Positions 16,113-25,331 of a stretch of DNA of 52,730 nt are shown here, piece after piece (positions within the stretch are counted from its first letter, which is position 1; every line of letters starts with the position of its first letter). Origin of the DNA: Alphaproteobacteria bacterium. GTDB lineage: Bacteria; Pseudomonadota; Alphaproteobacteria; Micropepsales; Micropepsaceae. Below the pieces are notes generated by a model. That model saw only the letters and a list, made by a program, of their open reading frames with translations. It did not search any database and was not told where the DNA came from. Both the position numbers and the translations under genes were made by a program. The stretch covers positions 1 through 52,730 of the forward strand of contig JAHFQC010000017.1 in NCBI GenBank assembly GCA_023259375.1. Reading direction: 5' to 3'.

Positions 16113-18206
16113 TCAGGCGGCTGCGAACTCGTACAGCACGATGCTGATCGGTGCGACCGCGATGGACTTCGAGCCCGTCGCAAACGTCCCTTCCACGATC
16201 GTCACGCCCGGCGCCTTGCCGACATTGTTCTGGGCTTCGAGACTGGCGCCCTTCAGCGTCCAGGTCCGGCCCGTCGGTGCAGCTTTGAAGCCGGCGAGAT
16301 TGAGATCCAGCGTGCTGGCCTCTTCGCTTGCGTTGACCACCGCCACAACCAGCTTCTTGCGGTCGGACGTGAGAGCGGCCGAAACGTCGACCGGCCAGGT
16401 CGCACTGCCGGTGTTGACCTTCGGCTGATCGCCGCCGATCGGATATTTCGGCGCCGGTACCGGCGAATTGCCGCCGACCGCCACCGGAATCTTGCCGAAG
16501 TGCTTGTTGTAGAGCTGGAACACACGGCCCGTCGCACTGATGGTCGAACGGGTGCGATCCATATCCAGCCACGCGGTACCCATCGTGTAGGCGCCCATAT
16601 CGATGAAATCGGTATGGCGGAAGAATTCATGGAACGTGCGGGCGATCGCCAGACATCCCTTGAAATCCTGTTGGAAGTGATAGGCCCACTCGTCGAAGAA
16701 GACGCGCACTTTGCCTTCGTTGAGCTTGGGATAGCGCTTTTTGTACTCTTCCCAGCAATCGGCCATGGTGGCGACGCGGTCGGCCGGCGCCTGGGCCCAT
16801 TCGGTCAGTGTCTTCTTGACGTCCTCGTTCTTGCCGGTTTCGAGATTGAAGTGCTTATACTCGGCCTGATAGGCGTGGGTCGCCAGGGCGTCGAACTTGC
16901 CCCACGACTTCTGGAGCATGCCGCCGGCCCAATCGCGCTCCGAACCGAAGGCGACGAGGCGGCTGCCGGAATCAATCATCATGCCCTGCCCGGTCGTCAT
17001 CTCATCGACGAAGCCGCCCGGCACGATGATGAACACCGACGGATCGACCTTGCGCATCGCGTCGGCGAACTTGTTGTGCTTGGCCGCGTATTGGTCGAGC
17101 GACATGTGGCCGAGCTGCCAATGGCCGTACATCTCGTTGCCGACGTTCCAATAATGGACCTTGTACGGATTGGGATGGCCGTTGGCGACGCGCTTGGCAC
17201 CCCATTCGGTGGTGGCGGCGCCATTGACGTATTCAACCAGCTCGGCGCCCGAACGGGGCTCGCCGAAACCGGTGTTGATGCACCAATACGGCTCGACGCC
17301 GAGAATGTCCTGGCACATCTGCAGCAACTCATCGACGCCGAGGTCGTTGGGCTGCGGGAAGTTCCACTGCGGATCGAGAACGGGTGGACGCTTGTCGGGA
17401 TCGCCGATCGTGTCCTTCCAGTCGTAGCCGGAGACGAAGTTGCCGCCCGGCATACGCAGGATCTTGCTGTCCATCTCCTTCATCGCGGCCATGACATCGG
17501 CGCGGAAGCCCTTGACGTTGTCCGCCGGCATCAGCGACACGGCGCCGACCTTGAACGTGCCGGTACCCTTGCCGGTGATTTCGAGACGGCCGTCTTTGGT
17601 ATCGGCCTTGCAGTCGAACTTGAGCGGAACCTTCGCCCATTCCTTGCCCGCCGCAACCTTGACGGTCTGGCGATCGCCAGCACCCTTGCCCCAGATCAGG
17701 GTGGCGGAAATCTCGGCACCAGCGTCGGCCATGATGACGACGCGCCCGACATAACCTTTCTTCGCCAGTACGAGACCGGACTGGGCGATGCCGCGCGCGC
17801 CCTTGCCGGCGAGACGCACGACCGGGGTCTGCGCTCCGACATACGGCGTGACGGTATCCATCGTGACATCGGCGGCGCCGCCAACCGACGTCCAGCGATT
17901 GGGTTGCGGCATCATCCGGCGCATGCCTTCCGGCCTCGGCTCCGGCTTGGAATCGACCGCATAGAAGAACTTGCGGTCATCCAACACCTCGCTCCAGAGG
18001 CTGTTGTTCATCAGGTTGGCGATGTGTTCGAGGAAGCCGCCGTAGATAAAGGGATTGATCGCCGGCGCGGTCTTGCCGACATCGACGGTTGCAGCGATGG
18101 CTTTCGCCGCCGCAGCGTGCAGCGGCATGGCAGTCGCCAAACCCAGCGCTACCGAGCCCTGGATCGCGTGCCGGCGCGACATCTGGAAGTTCTGTTTTTC
18201 TGTCAT
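16113..18206 (-). CDS. alpha-L-arabinofuranosidase, GH51 (GH51a), Tat-exported
   Basis: Retaining arabinofuranosidase that removes alpha-L-arabinose from arabinoxylan or arabinan. It has 697 residues and a twin-arginine signal (MSRRHAIQGSVALGLATA) at 9-30. A beta-sandwich module at about 120-230 (ARGIAQSGLVLAKKGYVG to GTFKVGAVSLMP) looks like the CBM4/9-type insert common in long GH51 enzymes. The catalytic barrel follows, with RMPGGNFVSGYDW, acid/base E358 in WNVGNEMYGHW and nucleophile E506 in VRVFFDEWAYHF. The C-terminus is a beta-sandwich. It is a single-gene unit between two strong terminators. A second, shorter GH51 lies at 29930-31510 and lacks the inserted module. Confidence 0.94.
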   Translation of the reverse strand: MTEKQNFQMSRRHAIQGSVALGLATAMPLHAAAAKAIAATVDVGKTAPAINPFIYGGFLEHIANLMNNSLWSEVLDDRKFFYAVDSKPEPRPEGMRRMMPQPNRWTSVGGAADVTMDTVTPYVGAQTPVVRLAGKGARGIAQSGLVLAKKGYVGRVVIMADAGAEISATLIWGKGAGDRQTVKVAAGKEWAKVPLKFDCKADTKDGRLEITGKGTGTFKVGAVSLMPADNVKGFRADVMAAMKEMDSKILRMPGGNFVSGYDWKDTIGDPDKRPPVLDPQWNFPQPNDLGVDELLQMCQDILGVEPYWCINTGFGEPRSGAELVEYVNGAATTEWGAKRVANGHPNPYKVHYWNVGNEMYGHWQLGHMSLDQYAAKHNKFADAMRKVDPSVFIIVPGGFVDEMTTGQGMMIDSGSRLVAFGSERDWAGGMLQKSWGKFDALATHAYQAEYKHFNLETGKNEDVKKTLTEWAQAPADRVATMADCWEEYKKRYPKLNEGKVRVFFDEWAYHFQQDFKGCLAIARTFHEFFRHTDFIDMGAYTMGTAWLDMDRTRSTISATGRVFQLYNKHFGKIPVAVGGNSPVPAPKYPIGGDQPKVNTGSATWPVDVSAALTSDRKKLVVAVVNASEEASTLDLNLAGFKAAPTGRTWTLKGASLEAQNNVGKAPGVTIVEGTFATGSKSIAVAPISIVLYEFAAA

Positions 18207-18296
18207 TGTTCTGGTTTCCTTACCCTGGCAATCCGACTGGCCCGGCGCATCTCAATGCGTTGCATTCGCGGCGGGCAGCCCAGATATCAGCCTCAT

Positions 18297-18307
18297 TTGT
18301 CCGAGAT
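18297..18307. promoter_or_regulatory. weak TTGTC-type motif upstream of GH51a
   Basis: TTGTCCGAGAT matches 8 of 11 bases of the TTGTCTGATAA motif. It lies 91 bp upstream of GH51a, between that gene and the TBDT1 terminator. The support is weak and depends on the other copies. Confidence 0.25.
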
Positions 18308-18350
18308 TACGAGCCATTTGTGCGAAGGCTGCACGCAAATTTCAGTGAGC

Positions 18351-18386
18351 AAAAAAAATGGACCGGTGGGGTTGCCACCGGTCCAT
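18351..18386 (-). terminator. Rho-independent terminator of TBDT1
   Basis: ATGGACCGGTGG pairs perfectly over 12 bp with CCACCGGTCCAT around a five-base loop. Eight T follow on the minus strand. It lies 20 bp past the TBDT1 stop. Confidence 0.94.
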
Positions 18387-18405
18387 GAAGCGAGAAGGGA
18401 GAGGA

Positions 18406-21400
18406 TTACAGCTTGAAGTGCACACCGGCCGTGAACGAACGACCGATGTCGACCACGTCGAGGACCTGATCGTTGTACCGGCCACGCGTGCTGTAGCCGA
18501 AGTCGAGCAGGTTGCTGGCCTCGAAGTAGACGTTGATGTTGTCGGTGATGTCGTAGCTGGTGCTGGCGTCGAGCGTCCAACCACCATTCACGAACACCGG
18601 TTCCGCACCATACTGCGTGCCGGAGCTCTGGCCCTGGCCGAAGTTGTTGAGGTAGGTGTCGCGCCAGTTGGCAGCAAAGCGAAGCTGGAAGCCGTCCTTA
18701 TCATAGAAGGCTACGAAGTTCGCCGAGTTGGCCAAACCGGTGATGGCAAACGCATTGGTCGTCAGGTTGTTCGGGTTATACGGCTTGTCGGACTGCACGA
18801 TCGTGCCGTTCAACTGGTAGCCGAAGCCCGTGTCGCCGAACATGTGCTGCCACGCCAATTCCATACCATAAACGTTGGCCGTCGGCCCGTTGATGTTCTG
18901 GCTGAGCGTGAACTGGGCATAGGTCTGAGTGTACGGATCGATGACGAGCTGGTTGCCCTTGGTCCCGTCGAGAACCAGCGTGGAGCTGCCGCCGACCACG
19001 AAGTTGCTGATGCTCTTGAAGAAGACGTTACCCGCCAAATAGGAGTTCGGCGCGTAATACCATTCAATCGCCAAGTCAGCATTGTCGGACAGGAACGGAA
19101 GTTCCTGCGGGTTGCCGCCGGAGACGCCCAGCGCACCCTTACGGCCGCCCCAGTTCGAACGGTTCGGCTTGAGGTCGCCCAGGTTCGGACGGGTCATGGT
19201 GCGCGAAATGTCGGCGCGGACATGCAGATCGTCGGTAACCTGGAGGTTCAAGTCGAGGTTCGGCAGGAGATACTGATAGGTGTTCTTCTGCGAGGTCTGT
19301 TGCGACGGAGCGAAGTCATACGAATACGCCGTCAAGTCGCCCGTGACGAGGTGCAGACCGGTCAGAGGCTGGTCGAGGCCCATCGTATTGACGTTGGTGT
19401 ATTCGTAACGAACACCCATGCCGACCTTCAGAGGCATACCAGCGAATTTCGTCTCGGTCTGCAAAGTCGCGTAGAACGAGAACGTATCTTCGTTGATCTG
19501 CTGGAAGGAACCCGCGCTGAAGGAGTTGATGCCTTCCGGGCTCATGCCGGTATAGGGATACTTCGAGAAGTTGCAGCAGCCGTAGTTGAAGCCCGGCAGG
19601 TTCGTCTTGCTGCCGTCAGCGTTGAACGGCTTGCCGAGGCTGTTGAGGTAGGACCAAACTTCGCCCTGATAGAACCGGATGAGGTTCGGGATCTTGTTGG
19701 ACGAATCCCAGCCCGGCATGCTCGGCAGATTGACCTTGCCGTGGAACAGATTCGCCGGCAGTTCGACGCCGGTCGGATTGTTCGAATCCGGACCATAGCC
19801 CGACCACATCTGCCAACGGTTGCTTTCCCACGGACCCCAGTAATTGGTGTGATAGTGGTCAGTGATGTAGTTGCCGCCGAATTTTGCGGTGAAGCCGTCT
19901 TCCTTCCAGGCGAGTTCTGCGCGGACCTGGTTGACGGCATTGCGGTTACGCGAAGCCGACGTGGTGTCGACGTGCGTGCCCATGATCGAGGTGTCGTCAA
20001 AACGGGAGATGTCGCCGTTCGGGCCGAGGCCCTTGTAGTACGGCAGCGAGTGTCCGCCCGGCTGAATGACTTCGAACGTCGTACCATTGGTGCCGCCGGG
20101 GCCCGACGGACCATAGCCGATGTTCTCGCTCAGGCCGCTCCAGTGATTGTCAGGATTGAGCGACGACTGGGCCATATCATAGTCCAGCATGAGGGACAGC
20201 TTGTCGCTGACGTCATACTTGACGTTGATGCCGACATCGTAGGTCTGCTGGATACCGAGGTTGACGTTGTCGTCGAAGTCGGTCGGTGCAGCGCGCGTGA
20301 AGTCGACGATCGTGCCGACCTTCGACGTCTTGATGTTGCGCATTTCATCGCCGTTGTTCCAGATCGCGAACGCGAACTGGTTCTCGTTGATGGAATCGCG
20401 CGAATAGTTGCCGTCGATGGTGACCAGCAGCTTTTCGGTCGGCTGGAACTGCAGGGCGATGCGGGCGTTCTTCCGTTCTTCCTGGATCTGGTTGTAGTTG
20501 TAAGCCAAGTCCTGGGTGAACCAGATCGGCGTGGAAAGATCTTTGCCGGCCTGGAACGCGGCATTATCCGCATCCGACTGCTGCTTCGCCGTCGGGTTGG
20601 CAACCACACCAGTGATCGCCGCGCCGGTCGTGGGATTGTAACCCGTAATCTCGGTAACAGGCACGTTCTTCGGGCACGCCGGTCCGCCAACGCGCTGGCA
20701 CGGATTGATGTGCTGGCCGATCCAGCCCCAGTTACCGGCCTGGAACTGCGTGGTGGCGATCTTCGTATAGGCGCCGGCGACGAGAACGCCGACCTTGCCA
20801 CCGAAGAAGGTGTCGCTGAACAGGAAGTTGCCGTTCGGCGTCATGCGGCCGTCGTTCGGACGGTACTTGGCAGAGAACGCCGCGGTCACGGTCAGGCCGG
20901 GCTTGTCGAACGGATTCGGATATTTGACGTTGATCGTCGCGCCGATGGCGCCGGCGGACAGCGTCGCATCCGGCGACTTGTAGACTTCGAGGGCCTGGAC
21001 CATGTCGGCCGACAGGCCGCTGAAGTCGAACGAACGACCGCCAACGCCCGACGGAATCTTGCGGCCGTTGAACAGGGTTTCGTTGAACGACGGGCCCATG
21101 CCGCGGACGGTGATCTGCGTCGCTTCACCGGTCGTCGTGGCAGCCATCATCGACGCGCGAGTGATCGTCACGCCAGGAATACGCTGCAGAGCGGCGGCGA
21201 GGTTCGCATCCGGGAACTTGCCGATATCTTCCATCGAAATGGCGTCGACCAAGCCCTGCGAGTCGCGCTTAATGTCCAAGCTGCGCTGCAACGATCCACG
21301 GATACCGGTGACGACCACCGTTTCCATCGATTGCGAGTCCTGCGCAAGCGACGGCAGAGTGAACGCGGCCAAGCCGACGCCACCCAATAAAGCCGCACGC

Positions 21401-21426
21401 AAGCCGGAACTGAGTTTACGATTCAT
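18406..21426 (-). CDS. TonB-dependent receptor (TBDT1), no STN domain
   Basis: Outer-membrane active transporter of 1006 residues, expected to import oligosaccharides released by the neighbouring enzymes. It has a Sec signal peptide (LRAALLGGVGLAAFTLPSLAQ) and a TonB-box region METVVVTGIRGSL. The plug domain is of the Xanthomonas/Caulobacter type (AISMEDIGKFPDANLAAALQ, RIPGVTITR, ITVRGMGPSFN), followed by a 22-strand-type barrel ending GVHFKL with no aromatic last residue. It is clearly related to TBDT2 along its whole length, for example YSTRGRYNDQVLDVVDIGR against YSTRGRFHEQVLNVVDYGR. Both carry an unusual PGFN(Y/W)GCC loop. SD GGGAGGGAA precedes the ATG. It is a single transcription unit with a LacI-type palindrome about 250 bp upstream. 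The substrate is inferred from context only. Confidence 0.93.
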   Translation of the reverse strand: MNRKLSSGLRAALLGGVGLAAFTLPSLAQDSQSMETVVVTGIRGSLQRSLDIKRDSQGLVDAISMEDIGKFPDANLAAALQRIPGVTITRASMMAATTTGEATQITVRGMGPSFNETLFNGRKIPSGVGGRSFDFSGLSADMVQALEVYKSPDATLSAGAIGATINVKYPNPFDKPGLTVTAAFSAKYRPNDGRMTPNGNFLFSDTFFGGKVGVLVAGAYTKIATTQFQAGNWGWIGQHINPCQRVGGPACPKNVPVTEITGYNPTTGAAITGVVANPTAKQQSDADNAAFQAGKDLSTPIWFTQDLAYNYNQIQEERKNARIALQFQPTEKLLVTIDGNYSRDSINENQFAFAIWNNGDEMRNIKTSKVGTIVDFTRAAPTDFDDNVNLGIQQTYDVGINVKYDVSDKLSLMLDYDMAQSSLNPDNHWSGLSENIGYGPSGPGGTNGTTFEVIQPGGHSLPYYKGLGPNGDISRFDDTSIMGTHVDTTSASRNRNAVNQVRAELAWKEDGFTAKFGGNYITDHYHTNYWGPWESNRWQMWSGYGPDSNNPTGVELPANLFHGKVNLPSMPGWDSSNKIPNLIRFYQGEVWSYLNSLGKPFNADGSKTNLPGFNYGCCNFSKYPYTGMSPEGINSFSAGSFQQINEDTFSFYATLQTETKFAGMPLKVGMGVRYEYTNVNTMGLDQPLTGLHLVTGDLTAYSYDFAPSQQTSQKNTYQYLLPNLDLNLQVTDDLHVRADISRTMTRPNLGDLKPNRSNWGGRKGALGVSGGNPQELPFLSDNADLAIEWYYAPNSYLAGNVFFKSISNFVVGGSSTLVLDGTKGNQLVIDPYTQTYAQFTLSQNINGPTANVYGMELAWQHMFGDTGFGYQLNGTIVQSDKPYNPNNLTTNAFAITGLANSANFVAFYDKDGFQLRFAANWRDTYLNNFGQGQSSGTQYGAEPVFVNGGWTLDASTSYDITDNINVYFEASNLLDFGYSTRGRYNDQVLDVVDIGRSFTAGVHFKL

Positions 21427-21679
21427 ACCAATTCCCTCCCTTTGTGGTTTGTGATTGTTCGACCGCCCCTGAACAGCGCCGATTGAGCGCTGCCGACGCA
21501 GGAATTCGTGCTGGTACGCACGTTCATCGGTCCGTCGGACATGAAGCCAACTCCCGAACTGCCCGTCGCCTTGAACGATCCGGCGGCGAAACGGCCGAAC
21601 AGCGGAAGCACAGATACCGGCGTATTTTTCGAATATTTCGGCAAATCGTGCCCCCGAGGACAGCCCTACCGATCAAGTA

Positions 21680-21693
21680 CGGTAACGCTACCT
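21680..21693. promoter_or_regulatory. LacI-type operator-like palindrome upstream of TBDT1
   Basis: CGGTAACGCTACCT contains GGTAACGCTACC. This fits the LacI/GalR-family operator form (TGNTANCGNTANCA) with a central CG and perfect GGTA/TACC arms; only the outermost bases differ. It lies 254 bp upstream of TBDT1. On the minus strand it falls between a possible -35 TTGGGA and a CTTGAT at 17-bp spacing, a repressor position. No LacI regulator gene is in the window. Confidence 0.6.
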
Positions 21694-21765
21694 TTCCCAA
21701 CACTAGGGAGGCGACACGCCTCTGTCTATTGAACAAACGTCCGTCTTTGTTTGGAGATGACTTTT

Positions 21766-21776
21766 TTATCAGACAA
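21766..21776. promoter_or_regulatory. TTGTCTGATAA motif upstream of TBDT1
   Basis: Read on the minus strand this is TTGTCTGATAA, identical over 11 bases to the motif upstream of GH31 (16000-16010). It lies about 340 bp upstream of the TBDT1 start. Confidence 0.5.
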
Positions 21777-21818
21777 TACCATCAAAGCTACACACATGAA
21801 TTCTTGAGAAAAATGGAG

Positions 21819-21838
21819 TTGTTGCACTTATGCAACAA
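21819..21838. promoter_or_regulatory. perfect 8-bp inverted repeat upstream of TBDT1
   Basis: TTGTTGCA-CTTA-TGCAACAA has perfect 8-bp arms and a 4-bp centre. No T-run follows within 10 bp on either strand, so a regulator site is likelier than a terminator. The binding protein is unknown. Confidence 0.45.
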
Positions 21839-22064
21839 TATAGTACGGCGCTTACCCCTACGTTGATATAGACGTTTCAGGGCCCGTCATCCCCACACGA
21901 AAAATGACAATTCCATGTCTTTTTTTGCGCTGGAGAGCTGGGGCGCCACATTCCGGCCACTCCCCGGCCCAAGACCCGGCAGCGCAGCCCTCGATTAGCG
22001 GTCTCGGACGGAATGCCGCCGCCTTACGATGTCGCTAACGGCCCGCTTTTCCTGAAAGCTGTTT

Positions 22065-25000
22065 TTACAGCTTGTAATGGAGCCCGACGGTGATACGGCG
22101 GCCGTAATCGACCACGTTGAGCACCTGCTCGTGGAAACGGCCACGGGTGCTGTAGGTCGCGTTGAGCAGGTTGGTCGCCTCGAGATACCCCGTGAGCTCG
22201 CGCGAGAGCGACAGGCCCATGTTCAGCGTCATGTCCCAGGCCGGGTCGACAATGACGGGTTCGGCCCCGAATGCCGAATTCGGCTGCATCTGGCCAAAGT
22301 GCTCGAGAAAACTGTCGTGCCAGTTGGCGGACAGGCGAACCTGAAAGCCGTTCTTGTCGTAGAACGCCACCATGTTCGCGGAATCGGCCAGTCCGGTGAC
22401 CGCAAAATTGCTGGTCGAAATATCCTTCGGGTTATAGGGACGGTCCGTTCCGACCAGGGTAGCGTTCATCTGGACCCCGAAGCCGGTATCGCCCAACACC
22501 TGCTGCAACGCGAATTCGACACCGTAGACATTGGCGGAGGGACCGTTGATGTAGGACGAAACGCGGAACTGGGCCAGACGGCCGGTCGTCGGGTCGATGA
22601 CGTCGTTGATCGAGCGCTCAACCGTCGTCGCGATCACGAAATTGGAGACGTTCTTGAAAAACGCGTCGACTGACACATAGGAATTCGCCGCGTTGTACCA
22701 TTCGCCGGTGATATCGAAATTGTTCGATACGTAGGGCTCCAGGTACGGGTTCTGGCCGGTCGCGACCAGCGAACCGACGCGCTCCGAAGACGACAGCGTG
22801 GTGGCCGGACTGATGTTGGTCAATGGCGGGCGCGTCAGCGTCCGGGACGCATTGAGCCGGATCTGCACTTCCGGCGTCGGATGCGCCGTCAAGTCGACAT
22901 TCGGCAAAAGGTATTCATATTCGCGCGCCGCGGCGACCTGCGTCACGGGACCGTAAGAGGTCAGAAAGGCGGTATGGTCCGCCGCCATCACCGTCAAGGC
23001 GGTCGGCAGACGCTCGCGTCCTTCGGAATAGAGCTCGGTCCGTTCCAGGCGGAGACCGGCATGATAGGTGAGCGGAATGCCCGCCAATGCTGCTTCCCCG
23101 GTGACCGTGATATAGCCCGACAGATTGTTCTCGAAAATGCGCTGATAACCCGCGGGATTGCTGACGGCCTCGAATTTGCCGTGGTAGGCAGGATCGCAAC
23201 ATCCCCAGTTGAACCCGGGAATGGTGGTCGGCGTGACCGGATCGCCGAGCGCCTCGAGATAGTTGAACACGGAAAGCACATCGTATTTCAGGATCCGCGG
23301 CGGCAGTTGATTGCCTCCCGACCATCCTGGCAGGAAGTTCGCCGTCGAGAAACTCGAACCGAACAACTCCTTGGGCAGATGCACGCCCGCCGGCAGGCCC
23401 GCATTAGGACCGGATACATAGTAATTGCGCGAATCCGGTCCGTAACCCGCATACGCCTGCCATGCGTTGTTGCTGAAGTCGTCGACAGACTCCAGCCGCA
23501 TGTGGTTGGCGAGGTATTGAACGCCAAACACAACGCCGATGCCTTCGCCGTCCCATTTCGCCTGCAGACGGGCCTGCCCGACGGAATTGCGGTTGTGCAC
23601 GGTAGTGATCACCATCACATGCGAACCGATGATGGTAGGATCGACAAACCGCGAAGCATCGTCGTTTGGACCGTACGAGGTGTAATGCGGCAAGACGTGT
23701 CCGCCGGTCGCCGCAACGGCGATGCCGATGGTCGCTCCGTTGATCGGCGGGACCGGACAATCGCCGGCGCAGGACGGTCCGTATCCCACATCGGCCGAAT
23801 AGGTCCCCTGGTGATTGCCGGGGTTCTGCGACGACAACGCCAGATCGCCGTCCGCCTCGATCGTCCAGCGCGAATTGACGTTCCAAAGCGCATTGAGGCC
23901 GACGTCGTAGCTTTGCTGCACGGTCTCGTTGATCTGCGAATGGAAATCCGTGGGCGTGTTGGCGCGCGTGAAATCGACGATCGTTCCGTTCGTGCTCGTC
24001 TTCACATTGCGCATTTCGCTGGCGTTGTTCCAGATCGCCACGGCGTATTGCCATTCCTTGAGATCGTTCCTGGCGAAATCGGCATTGAGCGTGACGAGGA
24101 GCGCCTCCGACGGCGTCCATTGCGCGGCGAAGCGGCCGTTCTCGCGCATGGACCAGTTGTCGATCTTGTAGACGCCGTAGTCCTGGATGAACCACACCGG
24201 CCTTGAGGTATCCGGCGTGAGCGAAGCCCCGCAAGCGCCGCCGCCGGCGAACTGGCAGGCATCCATATAGGTGCCCTCCCAGCCCCAAACGGCCACTTCG
24301 TTGGTGCGGCTGGAGATCTCGTTGTAGGTCGCCGCCACCAGCACGCCCAACCGGTCGTGCGCAAAGGTGTCGCTGAACAACACCATGCCGTTGGGCGTGA
24401 ACTTCCCCGCCTCGGGAGAATAGGTGGTCGACACCGACGCGGCGGAGCGCAAACCCAATTGATCGAACGGTCGCGGATTTTTGATATTGATGGTCGCGCC
24501 GATGGCGCCGGCCGTCAGCGAAGCATCCGGCGACTTGTGGACGTCGACTTCCTCGACCATGTCGCCGGCGAGCAGGCTGAAGTCGAACGACCGCGTCCCG
24601 ATGCTGGAGCCGATGTTGCGGCCGTCCATCAGGACCACGTTGAACGTCGGGCCGAAGCCGCGCACCGTGATCTCCGTCGGATCACCGATCGAGGAATCGA
24701 TGCCGACCATCCCGACGATGCGGCGGTTCACGTTGACGCCGGGGACCCGCATGATCGCCGACGCTAGGTTCGTTTCCGGAAACTTGCCGATCGTTTCTTT
24801 GGTGATCACGTCGACCAGCCCGATCGAATCGCGTTTGACGTTGAGATCCCTTTGCCACGCCTCCCGGATGCCGGTGATGGTGATGGTTTCGCCGTCAAAC
24901 GTGTTCGTAATGATCCGTTCGGCCGGTTTCGGCTGGGGGGGAGCGGCGGCGGCCTTGGCTTTGACGATCAATCCGCCCTTGTCCCAAACCGCCTCCAGAT

Positions 25001-25271
25001 CCGTTCCGGCGATCAGGCGTCGAACGGCATCTTGCACGGTCAATACGCCGTCAAGCGCGGGGGCGCGGACATTGGGAATGTCCCCTGGCGAAAACAGGAT
25101 GTTGGTCTTGGTCAGGCGAGCGACGTCGTTGAGCGAGCGCGACAGCGGCTGCTCGGGAATGTGAAAGGCAAGCGGATCGGCCAGCCCAGCACGGAACGCG
25201 ACGATCCCGACGAGGGTCGCGGCCAGCCAGAAGCGGCTCTTTCCAATTATTGCCTTTGTCGCACCCCTCAC
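22065..25271 (-). CDS. TonB-dependent receptor with STN signalling domain (TBDT2)
   Basis: Outer-membrane transporter and signal transducer of 1068 residues. After the signal peptide (LAATLVGIVAFRAG) an STN domain spans about 33-110 (FHIPEQPLSRSLNDVARL, then VQDAVRRLIAGTDLEA), the part that contacts FecR in the periplasm. The plug follows (ITKETIGKFPETNLASAI, MRVPGVNVNRR, ITVRGFGPTFNVVLMDGRN) and then the barrel, which ends GLHYKL. It sits 60 bp behind fecR and the sigma gene, forming a full FecI-FecR-receptor surface-signalling unit. Ligand uptake would release the sigma factor. It is a close relative of TBDT1. The ligand is inferred to be a plant oligosaccharide. Confidence 0.93.
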   Translation of the reverse strand: MRGATKAIIGKSRFWLAATLVGIVAFRAGLADPLAFHIPEQPLSRSLNDVARLTKTNILFSPGDIPNVRAPALDGVLTVQDAVRRLIAGTDLEAVWDKGGLIVKAKAAAAPPQPKPAERIITNTFDGETITITGIREAWQRDLNVKRDSIGLVDVITKETIGKFPETNLASAIMRVPGVNVNRRIVGMVGIDSSIGDPTEITVRGFGPTFNVVLMDGRNIGSSIGTRSFDFSLLAGDMVEEVDVHKSPDASLTAGAIGATINIKNPRPFDQLGLRSAASVSTTYSPEAGKFTPNGMVLFSDTFAHDRLGVLVAATYNEISSRTNEVAVWGWEGTYMDACQFAGGGACGASLTPDTSRPVWFIQDYGVYKIDNWSMRENGRFAAQWTPSEALLVTLNADFARNDLKEWQYAVAIWNNASEMRNVKTSTNGTIVDFTRANTPTDFHSQINETVQQSYDVGLNALWNVNSRWTIEADGDLALSSQNPGNHQGTYSADVGYGPSCAGDCPVPPINGATIGIAVAATGGHVLPHYTSYGPNDDASRFVDPTIIGSHVMVITTVHNRNSVGQARLQAKWDGEGIGVVFGVQYLANHMRLESVDDFSNNAWQAYAGYGPDSRNYYVSGPNAGLPAGVHLPKELFGSSFSTANFLPGWSGGNQLPPRILKYDVLSVFNYLEALGDPVTPTTIPGFNWGCCDPAYHGKFEAVSNPAGYQRIFENNLSGYITVTGEAALAGIPLTYHAGLRLERTELYSEGRERLPTALTVMAADHTAFLTSYGPVTQVAAAREYEYLLPNVDLTAHPTPEVQIRLNASRTLTRPPLTNISPATTLSSSERVGSLVATGQNPYLEPYVSNNFDITGEWYNAANSYVSVDAFFKNVSNFVIATTVERSINDVIDPTTGRLAQFRVSSYINGPSANVYGVEFALQQVLGDTGFGVQMNATLVGTDRPYNPKDISTSNFAVTGLADSANMVAFYDKNGFQVRLSANWHDSFLEHFGQMQPNSAFGAEPVIVDPAWDMTLNMGLSLSRELTGYLEATNLLNATYSTRGRFHEQVLNVVDYGRRITVGLHYKL

Positions 25272-25331
25272 GCGACCTGCCCCCTGACGTTATTTTGTTT
25301 TTTTAAGCCGCTTGTTCCAAGCCGCTCGACG

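Larger units (their letters stand above)
21427..22064. other. 638-bp regulatory interval between TBDT2 and TBDT1
   Basis: No credible gene. It is the upstream region of TBDT1 and holds three separate dyads, listed separately: 21680-21693, 21766-21776 and 21819-21838. Near the TBDT2 end there is an AAGCTGT-TTTT-ACAGCTT hairpin (about 22057-22074, overlapping the stop codon, no T-run). A weak AAAAA...GACA/TGTC...TTTTT hairpin lies at about 21900-21926. Either might end TBDT2 transcription. The middle of the interval is AT-richer than the genes. Confidence 0.6.

Noticed and set aside
18358..21390. Long plus-strand open frame of about 1010 codons opposite TBDT1, and similar ones opposite TBDT3 (35474-38806), GH115 (39210-42101), GH31 (13638-16007) and GH95 (31727-33985)
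   Set aside because: They mirror real genes with clear domains. Their translations are rich in Arg, His, Val and Asp with no domain, as expected from antisense of GC-rich codons.
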